Source of the DNA: JBBPYC01 sp038200275
GTDB lineage: Bacteria; Pseudomonadota; Gammaproteobacteria; Burkholderiales; Burkholderiaceae_C
DNA: 64,000 nt
Direction of reading: 5' to 3'
Assembly: GCA_038200275.1 (NCBI GenBank)
Contig: JBBPYC010000012.1
Location: forward strand, 12,109-76,108
The notes beneath the pieces are model-generated. The model was not told the DNA's origin. It saw nothing but the letters and a program-made list of their open reading frames with translations, and ran no database searches. Positions 61,800 through 64,000 of this stretch are shown piece by piece. Both the position numbers and the translations under genes were made by a program. How positions within the stretch are numbered: the first letter of the stretch is position 1; each line of letters begins with the position of its first letter.

Positions 61800-61943
61800 A
61801 GGAATGGAGATCAAGCCAAGCCAAGTGCTGGCCAAAAAAAGCACGCGAACGATTCGCTGCAGTCACGACTTTGGCAGCTCCTAGTCCATCTGTAAAATTC
61901 ATTGTTCGCCATATAACGTCAATCAAAACAGAACGATCGAGCT

Positions 61944-62876
61944 GTGTCCCGCCGTGTCAACTTTCATCACCTGCACTACTTCTGGGCCGTGGCCAAGGAA
62001 GGCAACCTGACGCGTGCGGCCAGCCATCTGCATGTGTCGCAGTCGGCGCTCTCGGCACAGATCAAGCAGTTGGAAGAACAGCTGGGCCAGGCCTTGTTCG
62101 AGCGGCGCGGCCGGGCGCTGTTGCTGACCGAAGCGGGTCGGCTTGCGCTTGGCTACGCGGACTCGATCTTCGCTGCCGGGGCCGAGTTGGTGGCTGTGCT
62201 GCGCGAAGGCCGACGCGCACAGCGCGAGGTGTTGCGCGTAGGGGCGGTGGCCACGCTGTCACGCAACTTTCAAGAAAACTTCCTGCTGCCGCTGCTGGAG
62301 CGCGAAGAGGTCGAGCTGGTGCTGCAGTCCGGCGGTCTGACCGATTTGCTTGCGCGGCTGCGCGTGCACACGCTCGACGTGGTGCTGTCCAATCAGCGTG
62401 TGCAGCCCAGCGCCGACGACCCGTGGCGCTGCCGCCGCATCGCGCAGCAGCCGGTCAGCTTGGTTGGCCGACCAAGAGCACGTGGCCGCAAAGCATTCAA
62501 GTTTCCCGACGACCTGGCCGATGTCCCTCTGCTGCTCCCCGGCCGCGACAACGACATCCGCACCGGCTTCGACCTGCTGTGCGAACAACTCGGCATCCAC
62601 CCGCGCGTGCGCGCCGAAGTCGACGACATGGCGATGCTGCGGCTGCTCGCACGCGACACCGATGCGGTGGCGTTGGTGCCGAGTGTGGTGGTGCGCGACG
62701 AGCTGCGCAGCGGCGTGCTGGTGGAATACGCCGCGGTACCGGACCTGCACGAGAACTTCTATGCGATCACGGTGCGGCGCCAGTTCGAGCCATCGGCGTT
62801 GAAGCAGTTGCTGGGGCGGCGGGAGGTGGGGGTGTTGGAGGTGTTGCCGGCGCGGGCGCGGGTCGGCAAAGGTTGA
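61944..62876 (+). CDS. LysR-family transcriptional regulator
   Basis: A 310-residue regulator with the N-terminal helix-turn-helix LTRAASHLHVSQSALSAQIK (about residues 22-42) and QLGQALFERRGRALLLTEAG. The effector domain follows (RVGAVATLSRNFQENFLLPL and on), resembling NhaR-type rather than CbbR-type proteins. It is divergent from dabB with 144 bp between, so it is a likely regulator of dabBA; such genes are often adjacent in proteobacteria. No clear T-N11-A palindrome could be singled out. Confidence 0.92.
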   Translation: MSRRVNFHHLHYFWAVAKEGNLTRAASHLHVSQSALSAQIKQLEEQLGQALFERRGRALLLTEAGRLALGYADSIFAAGAELVAVLREGRRAQREVLRVGAVATLSRNFQENFLLPLLEREEVELVLQSGGLTDLLARLRVHTLDVVLSNQRVQPSADDPWRCRRIAQQPVSLVGRPRARGRKAFKFPDDLADVPLLLPGRDNDIRTGFDLLCEQLGIHPRVRAEVDDMAMLRLLARDTDAVALVPSVVVRDELRSGVLVEYAAVPDLHENFYAITVRRQFEPSALKQLLGRREVGVLEVLPARARVGKG

Positions 62877-62895
62877 ACTTCAGCCACTTCGGTAA

Positions 62896-63099
62896 TCAAT
62901 CACTGCAATTGATTTTCCTCGGAGCAGCCTCGCCCTGAGCGTTTGGCTCAACTTCATCGATTCCCTCTCGTAGCGTCGCGATGAGCGCGGTGCCGGTTCT
63001 TGTCGCCAGCTCTTGCGCCCCTTTCGCAGCCCGCTGCATTGCACACACCGACGAGCGGAGGTCGGCGTCATTGGCCGTCTCGATCGGCTGTTTATTCAT
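62896..63099 (-). CDS. Small protein of the zeta-toxin-like cassette
   Basis: A 67-residue protein whose ATG (63099) overlaps the stop of the P-loop gene (63096), so it is translationally coupled. The sequence has an alanine-rich helix (AMQRAAKGAQELATRTGTAL) followed by a short polar tail. I recall similar small proteins next to such zeta-like ATPases, where they are candidate antitoxins; no antitoxin activity can be shown here. Confidence 0.7.
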   Translation of the reverse strand: MNKQPIETANDADLRSSVCAMQRAAKGAQELATRTGTALIATLREGIDEVEPNAQGEAAPRKINCSD

Positions 63100-63620
63100 G
63101 GCTTTTCATTCCAGTCCAGCAGCACCGGCTGTGCGCTTGTATTGTCGTAAAGCACCCACCCTTCCATTAGGAATGCGTAAAGTTGCTCGAAGTTTCGCAG
63201 GCCGGCAGCGAAGCATCTTCGAATGGTGGCCTCAGGAATGTTGTGACCGCCTTGTCGAACCCGTTGAGCAACGCGTGTTACAGCGTCTTCGGCGCTACCA
63301 AGGCGCAAGAAGATCAGCCTCACCCGGTAGCCGGCAGCCTGCCACACACGGATGTGATGCAAATAGCCGCGACCCGAGAGCGTGGTTTCAAAAGCGAAGC
63401 TCTCGCGCGCTGCGAAGTGCCTCGCCAACTCCTGCAGCATCAGCCGCCCGGCATGCAGCGCCTCGGTTTCCGGCGCGAACGGGGCCAGCCTGGCTGCGAT
63501 TTGATCGGCGTTGACGAACACGGGGCAATCGGCCTCATTCGGCAGAAACTCGTGCGCAAACGTCGTCTTGCCTGCGCCATTGGGACCCGCGATGATGATG
63601 ACCTTCGGCGCGGTCGTCAT
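63096..63620 (-). CDS. Zeta-toxin-like P-loop ATPase/kinase
   Basis: A 174-residue P-loop protein. Walker A is IIIAGPNGAGKTTFAHEFLP near the start, followed by FVNADQIAARL, and the sensor-type region FAFETTLSGRGYLHHIRVW. Zeta toxins of epsilon/zeta systems phosphorylate UDP-N-acetylglucosamine, but shorter relatives like this also occur in bacterial chromosomes with other small partners. The ATG at 63620 is chosen because it starts four residues before the first conserved strand. It overlaps the preceding short gene by four bases (ATGA). Confidence 0.85.
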   Translation of the reverse strand: MTTAPKVIIIAGPNGAGKTTFAHEFLPNEADCPVFVNADQIAARLAPFAPETEALHAGRLMLQELARHFAARESFAFETTLSGRGYLHHIRVWQAAGYRVRLIFLRLGSAEDAVTRVAQRVRQGGHNIPEATIRRCFAAGLRNFEQLYAFLMEGWVLYDNTSAQPVLLDWNEKP

Positions 63621-63775
63621 GGCCACTGTTCGCACAAATGTTTCTGTGTCTCGCAAAACCAAGGCCGCTTGAGACCGATGGGCTCTTGCAGTGCTCGGAG
63701 TATGCGCACGCGGGATGGTTTGGAGAGCGTCAGCAAAATCGTGTCAACGCCTTGCGGCGCAGGACCTTGGCTCAT
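63617..63775 (-). CDS. Short protein upstream of the zeta-like ATPase
   Basis: A 52-residue product (MSQGPAPQGVDTILLTLSKP, then SRVRILRALQEPIGL) ends in an ATGA overlap with the ATPase start. An upstream in-frame start would extend it to 79 residues. I do not recognise the family. Its coupling suggests it belongs to the same cassette, but the length makes coding status uncertain. Confidence 0.4.
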   Translation of the reverse strand: MSQGPAPQGVDTILLTLSKPSRVRILRALQEPIGLKRPWFCETQKHLCEQWP

Positions 63776-63863
63776 TCCAGCTCGCCGTTGATTAACTGGG
63801 TTGATCGAAAGTCGAATTCCCATGCACACGCGCCGCCACGGTTGCTGCGGAATCACTGATTAC

Positions 63864-64000
63864 TCATGAGTCAGAAATATAGGCGACATCCGGATGCCTG
63901 AAGAACGAGCGGATCAGGCGCTTGTTCTTGGCGATGGCGTGCAGTTGCGCGTCGATGCGAGGCTGCAGCTTTTCCCCCGCCTTCAGCGGCGAGCGTGCCA
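63864..64000 (-). CDS. C-terminal end of an unidentified gene (cut by window edge)
   Basis: The last 45 codons of a minus-strand gene are readable, ending FFRHPDVAYISDS before TGA at 63864. The preceding residues, LHAIAKNKRLIRS, form a basic amphipathic helix. I do not recognise it. It would be read in the same direction as the zeta-like cassette, about 90 bp upstream of the short gene at 63775. Confidence 0.5.
   Translation of the reverse strand, partial: ARSPLKAGEKLQPRIDAQLHAIAKNKRLIRSFFRHPDVAYISDS

Noticed and set aside
59755..61926. A 723-codon open frame on the minus strand across dabB and the start of dabA
   Set aside because: It runs in another frame through two well-supported genes, has the Ala/Arg/Gly-rich composition of shadow frames in GC-rich DNA, and ends with a translation of the dabA start in the wrong frame.
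1..64000. CRISPR array, rRNA operon, prophage or complete insertion sequence
   Set aside because: No regularly spaced repeats, rRNA signatures, phage structural genes or transposase motifs with terminal inverted repeats were seen.

Overview
This is a high-GC window from the chromosome of a Gram-negative bacterium, most likely a betaproteobacterium of the order Burkholderiales. The evidence is the housekeeping order at the left end (mutM, TPR lipoprotein, lolB, ispE, tRNA-Gln, prs, rplY, pth), a Bug-type binding protein of the tripartite tricarboxylate family, and many CoA-thioester catabolic genes. Short GCTAC/GTAGC palindromes and 3'-end repeats suggest a Comamonadaceae-like lineage, but that placement is inference.

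Region 1 (1-6.5 kb) is conserved housekeeping: DNA repair, outer-membrane lipoprotein insertion, isoprenoid and PRPP synthesis, a Gln tRNA, ribosomal protein L25 and peptidyl-tRNA hydrolase, with two clear intrinsic terminators. Region 2 (6.5-29 kb) is accessory catabolism. It holds a wrecked 3-hydroxybenzoate 6-hydroxylase-like pseudogene, a Bug binding protein, an FAD oxidoreductase, a ferredoxin, an acyl-CoA ligase, thiolase, several acyl-CoA dehydrogenases, an SDR, a CoA-transferase and an enoyl-CoA hydratase/isomerase. A five-gene branched-chain-type ABC importer and a three-gene TRAP importer are interleaved with these. Together they look like uptake, CoA activation and beta-oxidation-like breakdown of one or more carboxylic acids whose identity the sequence does not give. 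Region 3 (29-46 kb) is transport-rich. It has a GFA protein, a peptide/nickel-type ABC importer without its own binding protein, a GMC oxidoreductase, a nitrate/sulfonate/taurine-type ABC importer divergent from a GntR regulator, an enolase-superfamily enzyme, a Na+/H+ antiporter, a family-5 binding protein and an amidase.

Region 4 (46-57.5 kb) has mannose-sugar nucleotide synthesis (manC), a cupin, an SLC13/RCK permease, an exported MsrB-like protein, prfC, a HAD phosphatase and a second antiporter. Around prfC lies a patch of decay: remnants of an NTF2-like protein and of an unknown protein, an eroded HigB/HigA-type toxin-antitoxin pair, and an intact-looking VapB with a perfect palindromic operator beside a VapC that has lost its middle. 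Region 5 (57.5-64 kb) has the DabA/DabB inorganic-carbon uptake pair divergent from a LysR regulator, a three-gene overlapping cassette around a zeta-toxin-like P-loop protein, and the end of an unidentified gene.

The most unusual structure is a family of five related elements of about 90-120 bp. Each starts at or directly after a stop codon, is oriented with the gene it follows, and can form a stem whose arms differ in sequence between copies but remain complementary. Four of the five follow transporter genes. They look like a 3'-end RNA element comparable in placement to REP/PU sequences.
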